A stretch of 64,000 bases of DNA from the NCBI GenBank assembly GCA_033002965.1, contig JAURVB010012442.1, forward strand, positions 43,897 through 107,896, written 5' to 3'. This document shows, piece by piece, positions 37,561 through 49,747 of this stretch. This DNA is from Piper betle. Its lineage: Eukaryota > Streptophyta > Magnoliopsida > Piperales > Piperaceae. Position 1 is the first letter of the stretch, and every line of letters begins with the position of its first letter. The notes under the pieces were generated by a model. That model saw nothing but the letters and a program-made list of their open reading frames with translations. It was not told the origin of the DNA and made no database searches. The position numbers and the translations under genes are program-made.

Positions 37561-38576
37561 ATAAACAATTTTAATATCATTGATGTTAACGTCTGAAAAA
37601 TGGAAAATAAGCGATAAAATTAAAGTAAGTTACATTTACCATTTTTCAAATAATACCTGAATTGTTAAAAAAATTTCATTGTACCCATCAAATAATATTG
37701 AATTTTATATGATCAAATAATTGATGTAAAATTTTCTTGTTCTTGTAAAAAAGTGTATCAGAATTTAAACACTGGTTTGGAGACAGGGTGTTCCATGTAG
37801 CTGTACCATCTCTGATGGAGAGAGTTTCCTATTTAGAAAGTCAACTAAAGTTGAACCTAACCTACATTCTTCTTTTAAATTATTTTACAACCATAGTATT
37901 TCCATATCTCAGATGAAAGGATTAGATACACACATTAGGTTAAAACTTCCAATTCAACTTAATATATGTACCTCTAATTAAGGCCTAAATGTACCATATA
38001 TGTAGCCAATTCCTGAGCAAACTCTAGCTCAGAATATATTGAGCCTCACTTATAACCACTACATTGCATCTCTTACCATTGATTGGTGATTCAGAATCAA
38101 ATATCAAATCAAATAACTTCTCATAATTTCTAACTGAAAGAAAATGTAGAGAGATAATACCTATAATAGTAGAGAACATGATATAAAGGGAAACTGACTT
38201 TCATAGTTGTCTTCTTTTTCTTGACTTGGTTCAATGGTTGTTAAATGGTGAATTGAGTGAACTGTGTATTTTTTGTCTCTTAACAGTGACAAGTCTGTCG
38301 ATCTTTTATCAATGTAGGAGTTCACATGGAACTTTAACCAAATATTTAAGACCCTGAAGTTTACTATTTTGCAGTTTATAAAAAGTTCTTAGTTTTTTCA
38401 TCCTCCTGTCTTTCTCCATTTTTTTTATTGCCTTGATCTTCATTAGTATGTTCAACAGTTGAAGCTGCACTCCTATAGCCCAAGTCTTTATGCATTAACT
38501 GAGTTGATTCCATATCTGTCCAAGAATCAGATTTCCACAGCATTGCTAGCCTATTCTGTCCAAACACCTTCAACTT
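37561..38576. other. Spacer between the two pectinesterase copies
   Basis: AT-rich, no gene recognised. It holds the 3' UTR of the intact gene and the former 5' flank of the decayed copy. Confidence 0.5.
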
Positions 38577-39549
38577 CTTGTATCTTGATCAATCAACATG
38601 TGTTCTAGTGGCAAAATTACAAGGACACAGAGACAGAGATTGTTATTCCTTTCAATTTCATCTGTTGTGTTTGTGTTTCCATATTTTGATAATCTCATTC
38701 CTCTCCAAGTTCTTTCTTCTCCAACCCCATTGCAATCCATTGCCATGTACAACTCTAGTGACCATCACCTCCACAGTTCCTACCAAATTCACCTGGTTGA
38801 CAAGCGAAGATTTCTCTATCAAAAGCATTTCAAACCCGAAATGCCGAGCTTCATTGTCGAAATTTGAAGTGGATGGCGACGATGTCATTGAATAGATTCG
38901 AGGCTAGTCTTGTCCTGACTGTTGATCTTAATGGCTGTGGAGATTTTAGCACTGTGCAGAAGGCAGTGAATGCCATTCCTAATTGTAGCTCCAATAGGAC
39001 TCTTGTACTCATTGGTTCCGGTGTTTACAGGTTTGCCATTTGAAGCATCTGCTTCATTACATTCATAATTTTCTCTTGAATCATGATGTTTATGGTAGGT
39101 TTCCTTGTTTTTCAATTATATACCATGTAATGCAGAGAAAGATACGAGTATTGGATGGTTGCAGGGAGAAGGTAGCTGTTGGAAATTATAAGAAAAAAGT
39201 TGTTTTCCAAGGCCAAGGTTATCTCAATACTATCATTGCTTGAAATGGTACAGCAAACTCCAACAGTGGAACAATCAACAACAGCACAGTTGCCATCTTG
39301 GCTGACAACTTCTTTGCCTTCAACATAAGTTTCAAGGCATGATAAGAACATCTTTTCAAATATTTTCTTTATGTATTTTACATGGGGAACCAATATTTAC
39401 TTTTGATATTGAAGGCAGAGTTATCTGTTAATCTGAAATCAAGAAAGAAAGAAAATCTGTTACCTTTAGCTAGTTGAATGGACAAATGATTTTCCAAAAC
39501 AGATTAGAATAAGTTGAACAAATATCAAAGGCCACTAGATCCCAAACAG

Positions 39550-42540
39550 TGTCTTTTAATATTTTGAGTTTATTTTTTAATTAATTATATTTTTAAGGGA
39601 TTTTTATGTAATGTTATTATATTTTAAGGAATTATTAAGCTATTTTCGAATTTTATTTTTATTGGGAACTCAAATTGTGCTGGGAAGAGAAAACATCAAG
39701 TGTAATTTATAAATACAAGACTCAAATTAATAATGATTACTTTTAGCTTATTCTTGTTCTTCCTGGTTCATGATAGCTCATTTATTATTTTCCCCCTTCC
39801 ATCTATATTTTTATAATTATCTTACATTAATTAGTATCAGAGCCGAAAAATATAATCTCACATTAATTAGAGCCTATATTTTTATAATTACCTTACATTA
39901 ATGGGTATCATAGCCTAAAAATATAATCTTGTGATCATTTTATCACCTGCAATGCCATTTGTAGTTCACTGTTGTCCCCATCATCATCGACCATAACCCA
40001 ACATTACTTCACCAGTCGCCGTCCGTACACAAAACAAACAATAAAGGTGTTGCCTTTTTTAACCGTCTGCGCTACCACCATCATTGGGATTTCTCCAATC
40101 CTTGGTCGTCCACCGCCAGCTCGGCCTAGTCCACCGTCATCCTTGCCGCCATTCACCATTCGCAGTCGTTGCAGATCACCCACCAACCACCGTCGCTTGG
40201 CTCACCATAGCCTCGCCGCCGTCGGAAGATTTCAGATTTCGGATGTGGGAACGCATCGCGAGGAAGAAAGGTATATTTTTGGTATTTTTTGGAATGTTCA
40301 CATTGTCGGAAAATATTGTAAATAATCGCATCTCAAACTTTTTTTTAAAAAAATAATTGAATTTATAAAATTATATTAAAAATAATTATTTTTAAAATTT
40401 TTATATCAATTGTAACTAAATCATATCATACTTTAAAAAAAGACAAAACCACTTGTAAGATTTATTTTTACTAATACTAAAATATATAATAAATAAAACT
40501 TATAATTTTTACTAACTTTATATACAAGAACGAAAAATTAACTAATAAATATTAAATAGAATATAAAGCTATATTATTGATGAGTTAAAAAGAAAAAAAT
40601 ATTTTTATTGAATTTTTGAACAATTAAGAATAAAATTAAATTTTCGTCCATCAAAAATTAAAAAAAATTTTAGATGCTCAAAATTTTAATTTAAAATTAT
40701 CACATTTTATTAAAAATTGAAATGTTTGTTTTATCCAATATATTTTTATTATGAACATTTTTTTGTAAAAAATGAAATATCACTCGTTATATAAAACACA
40801 AAAAAATACTTGAGAAAATTTAAAATTAGATTAAAGGTATTTATGTTAATAAAATAAATATTATGACTAAAATATTTTTAAAATATACGAATTGGTTATA
40901 CGTGAAATAAAAATTTAAAATCTGGCTATATTTGATATAAATTTAAAATTTTGGTGATTTATGATAAAAATTATTAAAACTTAGTTATTAATGATATTTT
41001 CCCCGTTATATTTGTTTGATTAAGCAATAATACAGCTTTGGTTTGATTCACCGTACTTTTCCGTAGAAATTGATTTCCAGCCAAGAATTTCACTGTTACA
41101 GCCAATTTTAGAATTACAGGATAATTTCACGAGGAATGAAATTCCAACCATCGAGGAAATTACAAAAAATAGTAAAAATTTCAAGAAAATCTAGAAAAAA
41201 TCACAAAAATCCGTTGAAATTTCTAGAATTATGCTTCCTAAACATCAGAAACCATCTTCATCGAATGATTTATCTTCTCACGTAGAGTCAGATTCAACAA
41301 TCTCTCCAATGATTAGCCAATTAATTTGGAGACACCGACACCAAGAGGAGATGAATACTTTCAAGAATATGATGACACAGCTAATGAGATTTCATATCAA
41401 TTCTGCTCATGTACCTCCCGCTTCAAAACGGCCTCCAACAGCTCATGTTCCTCATGATCCACCTCTGGCAATCCAAATGCTGAGGAATTTTTAGATTGGT
41501 TTACAACTGCTAATCATGCATTCAACGGTGTTAAAGTGTCACATGATGAAAGGGTTGATCTTGCTGTTACAAAATTTCAAGATAATAGTCAAATATAGTG
41601 GCAATCTCACTGCTAGAAGGAGACTACTTGGAGGGAAGAATTAAGTGTGGCTATGAGCTTTTTCTTTATTCACTATAATTATAGACAAAGTTTATATGAA
41701 AAACTTTTGAATTTGTGTCGGGGATCCTCCACAATCTAAGAATATACCAAGTTTTTTTACAAAAATATTTTATGGATTGAGTTGCATGAGGATATAGATT
41801 TTCTAATTTCAAGGTATTTGAATGGTTTGCAATACAATATTCGGTGTGAAGTGTGTCAACACAAGTTCTATAGTTTGGAAGAGGTTGCTTCCCAAGCTAT
41901 TAAAGCTGAATCTATGTTAGCTTCTGAAGATGACCACTCTTCTTTGAATCATAAGGGAGTTTTACCTTTTCCAAAATGAGTTGCCCTTGTTGATAACAAG
42001 CAACATGGTAAAGCTACAACAAAATGCTTCCATTGCGAACAAGGACATGTTGTAGCAATTTGTCCCAAGCAAGCTAAATGTTTGGCCAGTACACATTATC
42101 GTGATCCTGACCCTAAAGTTGTTGTGGAAAGAATCCAGAGTATATTGGTGTACCCCGGGAGGGTATGTTATTTGACTAAACTCGAGGTCGAGTTTTTTTT
42201 TTTTAAGGGAGGGAGGCATCTTTAGTATTTTGAGTTTATTTTCTAGTTAATTGCATTTTTAGGGACTTTTTTGTAATTTTATATTTTTAGGGAATTATTA
42301 AGTTATTTTGGGATTTCATTTTTATTAGAAATTCAAGTTGTGGTAAGTTTAGGATATGTCATGTTTAGTTTATAAATATGAGACTCAAATCAATAATGAT
42401 TAGTTTTGGTTGATTTTTGCTTGAGAATAGAATGTGCCATTCTTGTTCGTCCTCGTTCTTTATACCTCATCTATCAATTCTCTCCTTTCATCAATTATTT
42501 CTCCCCTTTCATTGATTTTTCTCTAGTTATCTTAATTCAG
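39550..42540 (+). mobile_element. Gag-only gypsy-like LTR element in intron 2 of the pectinesterase relic
   Basis: Direct repeats of about 280-305 bases at 39550 to about 39830 and about 42228-42535 share TATTTTGAGTTTATTTT, GAATTATTAAG, TTTTATTTTTATT(A/G)G, ACTCAAAT(T/C)AATAATGATTA. TTAGTATCAGAGCC at 39832 is a tRNA-iMet-type primer site, and the purine run AAGGGAGGGAGG at 42207-42218 precedes the right repeat. Only a broken gag lies between; no pol is present, so the element is non-autonomous. Exact LTR ends and target duplication are unresolved. Confidence 0.8.
41231..42100 (+). pseudogene. Broken retrotransposon gag
   Basis: The N part (MLPKHQKPSSSND, SQLIWRHRHQEEMNTFKNMM) is followed by capsid-like pieces: EEFLDWFTTANHAF near 41490, and ISRYLNGLQYNIRCEV then LEEVASQAIKAE near 41790-41920, a pattern typical of Ty3/gypsy gag. 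A zinc knuckle CFHCEQGHVVAIC lies near 42025. Stops and frame changes separate the parts, so no full Gag protein can be made. Confidence 0.75.
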
Positions 42541-43256
42541 ATCTTTTCTCACTAGTTTAACCATTATGGACTTTTAATCTTGAGGCTTTAATGAATTTTT
42601 TTTCCTTACAAAGAACACAGCTCCTCCCCACAAGAGGGAAGTGTAGGAAGCCAAGCGATTGCTCTAAGGGTTTCAGGTGATAAATCATTATTCTGTGGTT
42701 GTGGAATGTACGGTTACCAGGACACACTCCTTGATGATCATGGCAGGCATTATTTCAACCAATGCTTCACCCAAGGCTCACTTGATTTTATTGTTGGAAA
42801 TGCTTGATCACTCTATGAGGTACTCTTCAATTTTAACTTAGAATTTATCATTTTTTATGAGATTCAGACAATAACATCGGCAAATTACGTGTTGATTGTA
42901 TTCGATTAGCTTTCGAAAGATTCATCGATCAATCTGGGTTTTCTTAATAGTTAATTATGTGCACTAGGGTTGATTGTCCTGCTTGGTAATGAGCAAGAAT
43001 GTACCATCAATTCAGTAACCAGGGAAACAGGGTACATAAGTGGATCTATTACAACTTAGGCTAGGCAATAACCAAATTAAAGCAAGGGCTTCTCCTTTGT
43101 GAACTGCAACATTAAAGGGAGAGGGAGAGGGAGAGGGAGAGTGGCTTGCTAGGCCTTGGGGCCTTATGCCTTAGTCATTTTTGCTAGGTCTTACATGTCT
43201 AATGTGGTAGCCCCAGCTGGGTGGAATGACCGGGGGCACTCTTCTCACATTAGGAT

Positions 43257-44630
43257 TGTTAATATTTGTTATTATAAATATTAATGATATGTAGTTTATT
43301 TTCACACTCTGAATACTAAAGGAATCTCGAGATATCAATAAACAGATATTTTAACGTTAAATCTCTGTTCTTTTGGTTTTGCTTTATTTTATTTCTCAGG
43401 CATTATTTTCTCATATCTTGTGTTCGTTGTTGTTGATCTCAACTTTGAGGATTTTCTCAACAATTGGCGCCATTTGTAAGAATTTGGGTCTCATTCAATC
43501 GGATTTTAACTTGAGTGGGAGTCATGGCAGACACTTCCAAGACTGGGAGCTTCTCAACAATTGGCGCCGTTTGTGGGAATTTGGGTCTCATTCAATCGGA
43601 TCTTAATTTGAGTGGGAGTCATGACAAACACTTCCAAGACTGGGAGCTACTGGGGCAAGTCAGAGAGTTGGCAAAGACAGAAGTATAGGCACGTCAGCCT
43701 AGGGACTTCAAAGGAATAGATGGAGTGTCTTATCAAGTAGAAGGGGGAACCGAGAAGTGAGGCTAGCTGGGAAAAGGAGAGGGATTTGGTCAATCCGAGG
43801 AGATATCATCCGAAGAGAGCTCGTCCTACCGTCCGGCAATAATTTGGGGATTTTTCTCAACAATTGGCATCCTCTGTGGGAATTTGGGTCTCATTTAACC
43901 AGATCTTGATTTGAGTGGGAGTCAAGGCAGACACTTCCAAGACCGAGAAGATTGAGAAATTTAATGGATCAAATTATCAATGGTAGAATGTAAATTGAAG
44001 GACTTGTGCAACGGACAAGTTGAGGAAGAATCAGAACTGGTGTGTTCTAATCAGACTAAGTGGGAGATTGTTAATATTTCTTATCATGAATATTAATGAT
44101 ATGTACCCTATTGTCACACTCGAAATACTAAAAGAATCTTGGGATACTAAATAGATGTGACTGTTTGTTGTTCCATAGAAGATGAAGGGCCTTAAACCAT
44201 CTCTATAAATAGGAACTCATCTGCCTTATTCAAAAATAGGCCAAGAAAAGAGAAGACAATATGTGAGAGATGAAAGAAAAGGGATGTAGAGATAAGAAGA
44301 GGGAAATATATTATTCACCAGTTTAATCAGAGTATTGAGAGAGAGAAATCTTGTAGAGTATTGAGAGAGAGAAAAATCTTGTAATCTCAATAGTATAGGT
44401 TGGGTGAGTAATCTTCTTATGCATCTCTATATGTTTGACGACTGTAATATTTGGTTGAAGTAGTGAATTGTTTGTTATGGTCCCGTGGTTTTTGACTCTC
44501 CGAAAAATAAGGGTTTTCCACGTTAAATCTCTGTTCTTTTGGTTTTGTTTTATTTTATTTCTCAGGTATTATTTTCCAATATCTTGTGTTCATTGTTGTT
44601 GATCTCCAACTTTGGGGATTTTTCTCAACA
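43257..44630 (+). mobile_element. TRIM-like non-autonomous LTR element
   Basis: The left LTR 43257-43462 and right LTR 44069-44630 both start TGTTAATATTT and end CTCAACA. The left has lost about 350 internal bases (after AGATATCAATAAACAGATA). The primer-site region ATTGGCGCC follows the left LTR and AAGTGGGAGAT precedes the right LTR. Flanking AGGAT and AGGTT are a probable target duplication with one change. Only about 600 internal bases remain, with the start of a copia-like gag near 43926 (ADTSKTEKIEKFNGSNYQW). The leader unit with ATTGGCGCC occurs three times. Confidence 0.82.
43455..43950 (+). repeat. Leader unit with primer site, three copies
   Basis: A unit of about 95-100 bases begins TTCTCAACAATTGGC and runs through GTGGGAATTTGGGTCTCATT to GGCAGACACTTCCAAGAC. 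It occurs at about 43455, 43552 and 43855. The first two are adjacent; the third is degraded in the GGCGCC core (GGCATCC). The repetition resembles repeated strand transfer or local tandem duplication. Confidence 0.8.
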
Positions 44631-45208
44631 AGGTTTGTGAATATCTAAGGGGAAAATTAAGGTGGGCTATACCTTATATAGTTTGGGTAAAGTGTTTATT
44701 AGCCAGGGGTAGAAATTATATAGTTTGGGTAAAGTGTTTATTAACCGGGTGTAGAAAATTTTTTTTGTCGGAAGCTAATATGAATTGTCTGATTACAAGG
44801 ACGACCCATATCTATTTTTAAAAAACAAACTCCACCATGGCGTCGGTAACCGCCGCGCCTCCATGCCAGCCACATCCGATCGCTGGCAGCCTTGTCTAGC
44901 CGCCCACCAGCCAAATCCGGCCCAGGGCAACCAGACATGGCCGGTCGCAGCCGGATCGGGCCAGCACGACGACTGAAAATTTTGTTTTTTTTTTTTGCTA
45001 TGCGGCCGGATCTGAGTACTGCAAGCTAGATCTGGCCTTCTCCCAAGCAGATTTGGTTTGAGGACGACCAAGTCCAACCCGCGGCAGCTAGACCTAGCTC
45101 GCGGCGGCCAAATCCGGCCGTGTAGCAAAAAGAAAAAGTTTGTGATGTTTCACGGTGAGCACAGTGAGAGCAAGAGCTTCACCTCCGGGCCGCTTGCCTT
45201 CGACCCTG

Positions 45209-46333
45209 TGTAACACCCCAAATCCGATTCACACTCGTGAACCAAACCGGCATGTTACAGGCTCCGGTTAGGTCGGCTAACCCGAACCTAACTCGTGCAA
45301 ATCCAATCTCGGCGTCTTAAGATGAAGATCCAACTTGCTATATGTATGTATGAATGCATAAAATCCTAACAGGATACTACATGGATGACATGCAACCAAT
45401 TTTCACACCAACACAATTACAATCAAAATTAGTAAAAATTCTAAAATACAACGGACAGAAGTCTCCCCTAAAAGTGCAATTAGGGGCCACCCTGTCAAAA
45501 TCATATATTCAAACATATATACGCATAGCAACAATAGCATTCCCACAGACTTCTAATCTACTATATTCATCATTCTCTGAACTTTGGGTCCTAACCCATC
45601 ACACTTTTGCTGCGCTACTCTGAACATTTCATTTCATGTCATTGTCATGCCTCAAATATTTAATCATAGCATGTTTATAAAATAACATCATAAACAAAAC
45701 ATTAAACATTCAATCACCCAATGTGTGTATACAGAAGACCTTATTGCTCCTTCGTCCTGGCTGGCACATCCATCTCGTGCTTATCACCTACATATATATA
45801 GGAAAAACGTTAGTAACAAGCGTTACTGGTCTGAAAAGAAAATATCTATAACAAACTGGCTATGAGAGCAAACTCTCATATGAAAGAAAACAACATATAC
45901 TCCACGTGAATACTTTGAAGAGCACTACTGAGGAGCCACTGGGCTGCAGACCCGGTAGCATCCCGAACTTACTGATCTGCTGCTGGTACTGTGCCGCTCT
46001 CGGCACTTCTTTTCAGTACTTCATGTAAAACTTTATCCTAAGCCCTCTCCTTACCTCCATATTTCTCCTGGGCTTGAGCACGAAGGCCGAGTACTCTCAG
46101 GCAATCGCCTTTAATACCCTTTGAACCACAAGTCCGGACATGCATTGTACTAAACAGTACCTATAAACCTCCACGTTCTCCGGGTGTGAGGAACTCAAAC
46201 GCGGAGTTGTCATGATCCCTCGGGAATGGAACGGTCCGCTGGCACTAATCCAGAGCCCGCTTTGACTGTCACAGCATCCTCTGCATGGTACGTGTAGTCG
46301 ATTTCTCCATCTCTCGTCTCACAGAAACGCGAA

Positions 46334-46382
<49 letters not shown>

Positions 46383-48197
46383 TTGGGTAGGGAGTTATAT
46401 AATAGGCCTGAAGGCAATTTTTGGTGGATCTTGTTTTCGAAATCAACCTCGAGGGATCTCATCCTCAAGGGGTTATTAATCCGAAAAATGTTCGGTTAAA
46501 TGGCCCGAGTTAAGTGGGATCTGATAAAACGCCACTTAACCCGTCCTGCAGACAATAAATCAAACATACAATAGAAAAGATCATAAAATCAGAGAGAAGT
46601 CCTAATGGACCTGGTAGAAGCTCCAAGCGTGTCATCGCACTTAGGCGGCGAGTTCCTACTCCGTACTTACACATCAAAATTAGATACTAATGCCCGCTAA
46701 CTAAATGATAGATCAAACTCGTTATGATCAAACACACTCACAATACAACATCTACCATAACAATCAACAATTATATAATAATAAGTATGAAAGAACTTCT
46801 AACTCCTATTCATACCAATCTTATCGTATTTTTCTAAGTTATGTCGTAATCGCTTATCATGCTCTCATTAGATCACTTACTATTCATTCGTAATCACTCA
46901 AATCATACAATCATCCCTTCACTCATAATTAGGCATTACTTATAACAGTTAATCAAATCTAGCATACTCTGCTAACATTCATCATGACAACTAGTTAATT
47001 CTAGCATGCTATGCTAACAATCATAATCAATTTTAAATAACTCAATCGGAGGTAATTATACCTCACGTAGTCGGTATTCGGCGACGGCTAGGGTTCCGTC
47101 ACGTGTCTCGGAGCTCAAATTCAATGCTCATCGGCGTCCGAAGCTCGATTGGGCTCGACTGGGTGAGCCCCGCGGAAGATCCGGTGAACTCCGGCAAATT
47201 CCAGAAATTCCAGTTTTCCGACGGTTTTTGGCAGTTTTCTGGCAGCTCTTGGCGGTTTTCCGGCGACAGTCGCCGGCGGCGTCTACTGGCCGAAAAGTGG
47301 TCGTGTTGGGTACCCTTGGAACCGGCTCGGCGAGCCCAACTCATCTACGAGGTCGATGCGGCCCATGGAGGCGGCGGTTTGCCGGAAAATGGCAAAACAG
47401 AGCCGGCGGCGATAGGTGGCTAGATCGGGTAGGCCAGGGCGGCGATGGCCTCTGCTGCGGTCAGGGAAGGTCGCTGGAGGGCTGAGGGTGCTGAGGCAAC
47501 CGACCGAATCCGGTGGCGCTGGTCGCCAGCAGCGGAATCGGCGATGGAAACGCAACGCGGGCACGACATCGCGGCATAGTTTCCTCGCGTCGCGGCCGCC
47601 CGATTGGGGCTGGGCCTGGTCGGGCAGCATGGCGACGTCGTCGTGGGGCTAGGCGGCCAGACGGGCGTCCACAGCAGCGGCGGCGGCAACGCGCACGGGG
47701 TCAGTATCGGGGTTGGGAAGATGTCAGGAGGGGAGAAAATAGCTCGGTGGCAAATTTCGTAAATAAGACTTGACTCGTCTCCGCCTTGAGTCAAGTATAA
47801 TAACTAAGTCGTATTAAATCCTAAAAAAATTCATAAAAATCGGGAAAAATCTCGTAAAATCAAACAAATACCAAACATCGTAATGATATGCTCTAGAACT
47901 ATCAACCCACCCAAAATGCCCGTAACGCGGTAAACGACCTAAAACTAATTCTACGATCCATTATATATCATAATAAAAAAAATGAACTGTATACTCTTAC
48001 ATAGTCTGATAACTCATTCTTTTCTGCTGTGTTCATGACGTTGTCATCATATACTTGGGTATACATGACCCTCATGGCTCATACACGAGACTGGCGTCGG
48101 CTCAGTGCACGTGTCCTAAAACTGACTCGACTTGAAAATAACGGTCGAACCGACCGGTTCTGAATATAAAACCCTGACTCGAATCGTGGGTTTTACA
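45209..48197. repeat. Solo LTR, copy 2, with perfect target duplication
   Basis: It starts TGTAACACCCC and ends GGGTTTTACA, with CCCTG on both sides (45204-45208 and 48198-48202). Length is 2989 bases. It aligns along its whole length with 1613-4590. It carries no retroviral-type proteins, so it arose by recombination between two LTRs of a full element. The GC-rich block at 47050-47760 contains open frames on both strands that are only composition effects. Confidence 0.9.
46337..46379. repeat. (TA)n microsatellite, about 21 units
   Basis: A pure TA run within the solo LTR. The homologous site in copy 1, near 2809-2830, has a much shorter run, so the length changed after the copies separated. 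Confidence 0.97.
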
Positions 48198-48710
48198 CCC
48201 TGCCCGCAGCCACATCTTTGTTAGGTGCCGCGACTGGAGCAATGGGTACGGTGTTAGCATCTGGGACCAAGAAATCGGCAAGCTGGTCGACTTCTTCTAC
48301 GAGTCACTAGGGTGGTCACTTAGCGATGCCAACAAGCTCCAGTAGTTGCAAGACTTCAACTTTTTGATGGCGGCGACCCTATCTGGACACCGTTGCCACG
48401 GAAGCGAGCTCGTCGGTGTGCATGGCTGTCCCTCGATGGTGGCCGCCACATGGCCATGCGAGCCACATACGGCTGCGCGAGGCCAAATCTATGGCCGGCC
48501 GAGCCCAAATTGGGCTCGGGCGGCCATGCGGCTGGATTTAGGCGGTGGGCGGCTAGACAAGGCCACCCACGACCGGATGTTGCCGGCGGCCGGCATGGCC
48601 ACACGGCGGGGGGGCGGGGCGGTTTAAACAATAGATTTGGGTTGTTCTAGTAATTGGACAACCTAGATCAAAGTCTGGGTAGAAAAAAAATTCTGCCCAG
48701 GTGCACCTCA

Positions 48711-49055
48711 ACGGGTCTCATTAATTTATGTTACAAGATTTATATGTATGAAAAGTAAAATTTATAATTAAGAGGCTGATAAAATTTTATTTTATTTTTT
48801 GACGTTAATATGACCTACTTTTTTTAATTTTTTTAAAAGTAACACTTTAAAAATATTTTAAAATTAATTTTTATTATAATTATTTGATAATTAAGATAAA
48901 ATAGTTAAGAAGTATTATATTAAACTGAAAATATATAATTACCCTTATTATTTATTTATAAATTTATCTATGTAAATTTTTAGTAGTAAGATCCACTAAG
49001 TACCCCAAATACAAGGTATAACTCATATAAACTATCAGCTAAAACGCATGTATAT
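48711..49055. other. Remnant of pectinesterase intron 4
   Basis: AT-rich sequence between the right arm of the Pack-MULE candidate and exon 5 of the pectinesterase relic. Nothing else is seen. Confidence 0.5.
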
Positions 49056-49241
49056 ATGACTCACATCTTTTTTTCTAAAGTAAAAAAAGGTCAGGCCTTT
49101 CTAGTTGGTGAATATGACTGCTCTGGACCGGGAGCCAATGTCAGAATAAGATTTCCTCATTACAAACAACTGAATCCAACGGAGGCAAACAAAGACTTGG
49201 ACACCACCTTCACAGACGGGAACACTTGGCCTCTAGTTTAA

Positions 49242-49747
49242 AAGAAGTTTGACAGGAGTACACGACCTTCCATATGTAACCACTAGTTTCTTTTCAAAAA
49301 ACAAATATATCTATTTTGATTTTTGTTATTTGTTTCTTCCATATGTGACTACTCATCAGAAACAATTGTTGGTATTATACACATTACAATTTCCAACAAT
49401 ATAGAGCATAAACTCATGTCAAAATTTAGCATCCTGCACTACAAGAACAGAGGCAATGATAATGTGAACCGATAATATTGAACAAGAAGACTCCCTCCTA
49501 TGTTCCCAATTCTGAACCTACAAAAAAACTATTTTCACTCAAAGGCAATTGGAATGACTTTGACCACTGTTCCCAAAGAGGTTGAAGAAGATTTAGAAGG
49601 TCAATAAAATTGGACATGACTGATGACTTGTTCCTCATCATCATTTTACGATATATACAGAATCATGCAGCTCAGAGATAGCCATCGTATGCATTCTGGC
49701 GATTCAAAAATGCAGCAACAATTTGCACAAGTTGTTTAGAAACTGCC
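49242..49747. other. Convergent intergenic gap and 3' UTR of the ELL-like gene
   Basis: About 500 bases between the pectinesterase relic (plus strand) and the ELL-like gene (minus strand). The minus-strand gene's 3' UTR must lie here. Confidence 0.5.

Larger units (their letters stand above)
45138..48400 (+). pseudogene. BTB/POZ (KCTD-like, At2g24240-type) fragment split by a solo LTR
   Basis: The left piece, 45138-45208, reads FHGEHSESKSFTSGPLAF. The right piece, from 48198 once the target duplication is removed, continues in frame as ARSHIFVRCRDW, GVSIWDQEIGKLVDFFYE, GWSLSDANKLQ, then TAG where Trp is expected, then NFLMAATL. This matches my recollection of the C-terminal beta-propeller-like part of plant BTB/POZ proteins of the At2g24240/At4g30940 kind, a family linked to cullin-3 ubiquitin ligases. 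Only about 90 codons are present, with no BTB domain and no start codon context, so it is a captured fragment. Confidence 0.6.
44735..48710. mobile_element. Pack-MULE candidate carrying a BTB/POZ gene fragment
   Basis: Long imperfect inverted repeats enclose a host gene fragment. The left arm, about 44745-44925, and the reverse complement of the right arm, about 48540-48705, share AGAA(AA)TTTTTTTT, TTACNAGNACNACCCANATCTAT, CCATGCC(A/G)GCC and CCTTGTCTAGCCGCCCACC. There is no transposase. The 9-base target duplication expected of Mutator-like elements was not found, partly because a 45-base unit (TATAGTTTGGGTAAAGTGTT) is duplicated at the left edge, at 44675-44745. A solo LTR at 45209-48197 has since landed inside. 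Confidence 0.6.
38577..49241 (+). pseudogene. Decayed tandem pectinesterase split by transposons
   Basis: All five exons of a paralogue can be traced. Exon 1 is 38577 to about 39031: a hydrophobic N terminus in broken frames, then SLVLTVDLNGCGDFSTVQ and GVYR. Exon 2 is about 39165-39338 (REKVAVGNYKKK, QGQGYLNT, with TGA where Trp-Asn-Gly is expected). Exon 3 is about 42615-42821 ([30 protein letters not shown] then TGA). Exon 4 is about 42997-43245 (ECTINSVTRETG, KGFSFVNCNIKG, ALGPYALVIFAR, with three or more stops and a GGGAGA expansion where VWLGRAWG should be). Exon 5 is 49075-49241 (FLVGEYDCSGPGA, YKQLNPTEA, TWPLV and stop). Intron 2 gained a gypsy-like element, and the exon 4-5 interval gained a TRIM-like element and a Pack-MULE candidate. 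It is non-functional. Confidence 0.9.

Noticed and set aside
43455..43950. Possible CRISPR-like repeat array
   Set aside because: The three repeats are about 95 bases long, unevenly spaced and contain a retrotransposon primer site. The host is a plant.
47099..47794. Open frames on both strands in solo LTR copy 2
   Set aside because: Same GC-rich LTR block; the frames do not match those of copy 1.
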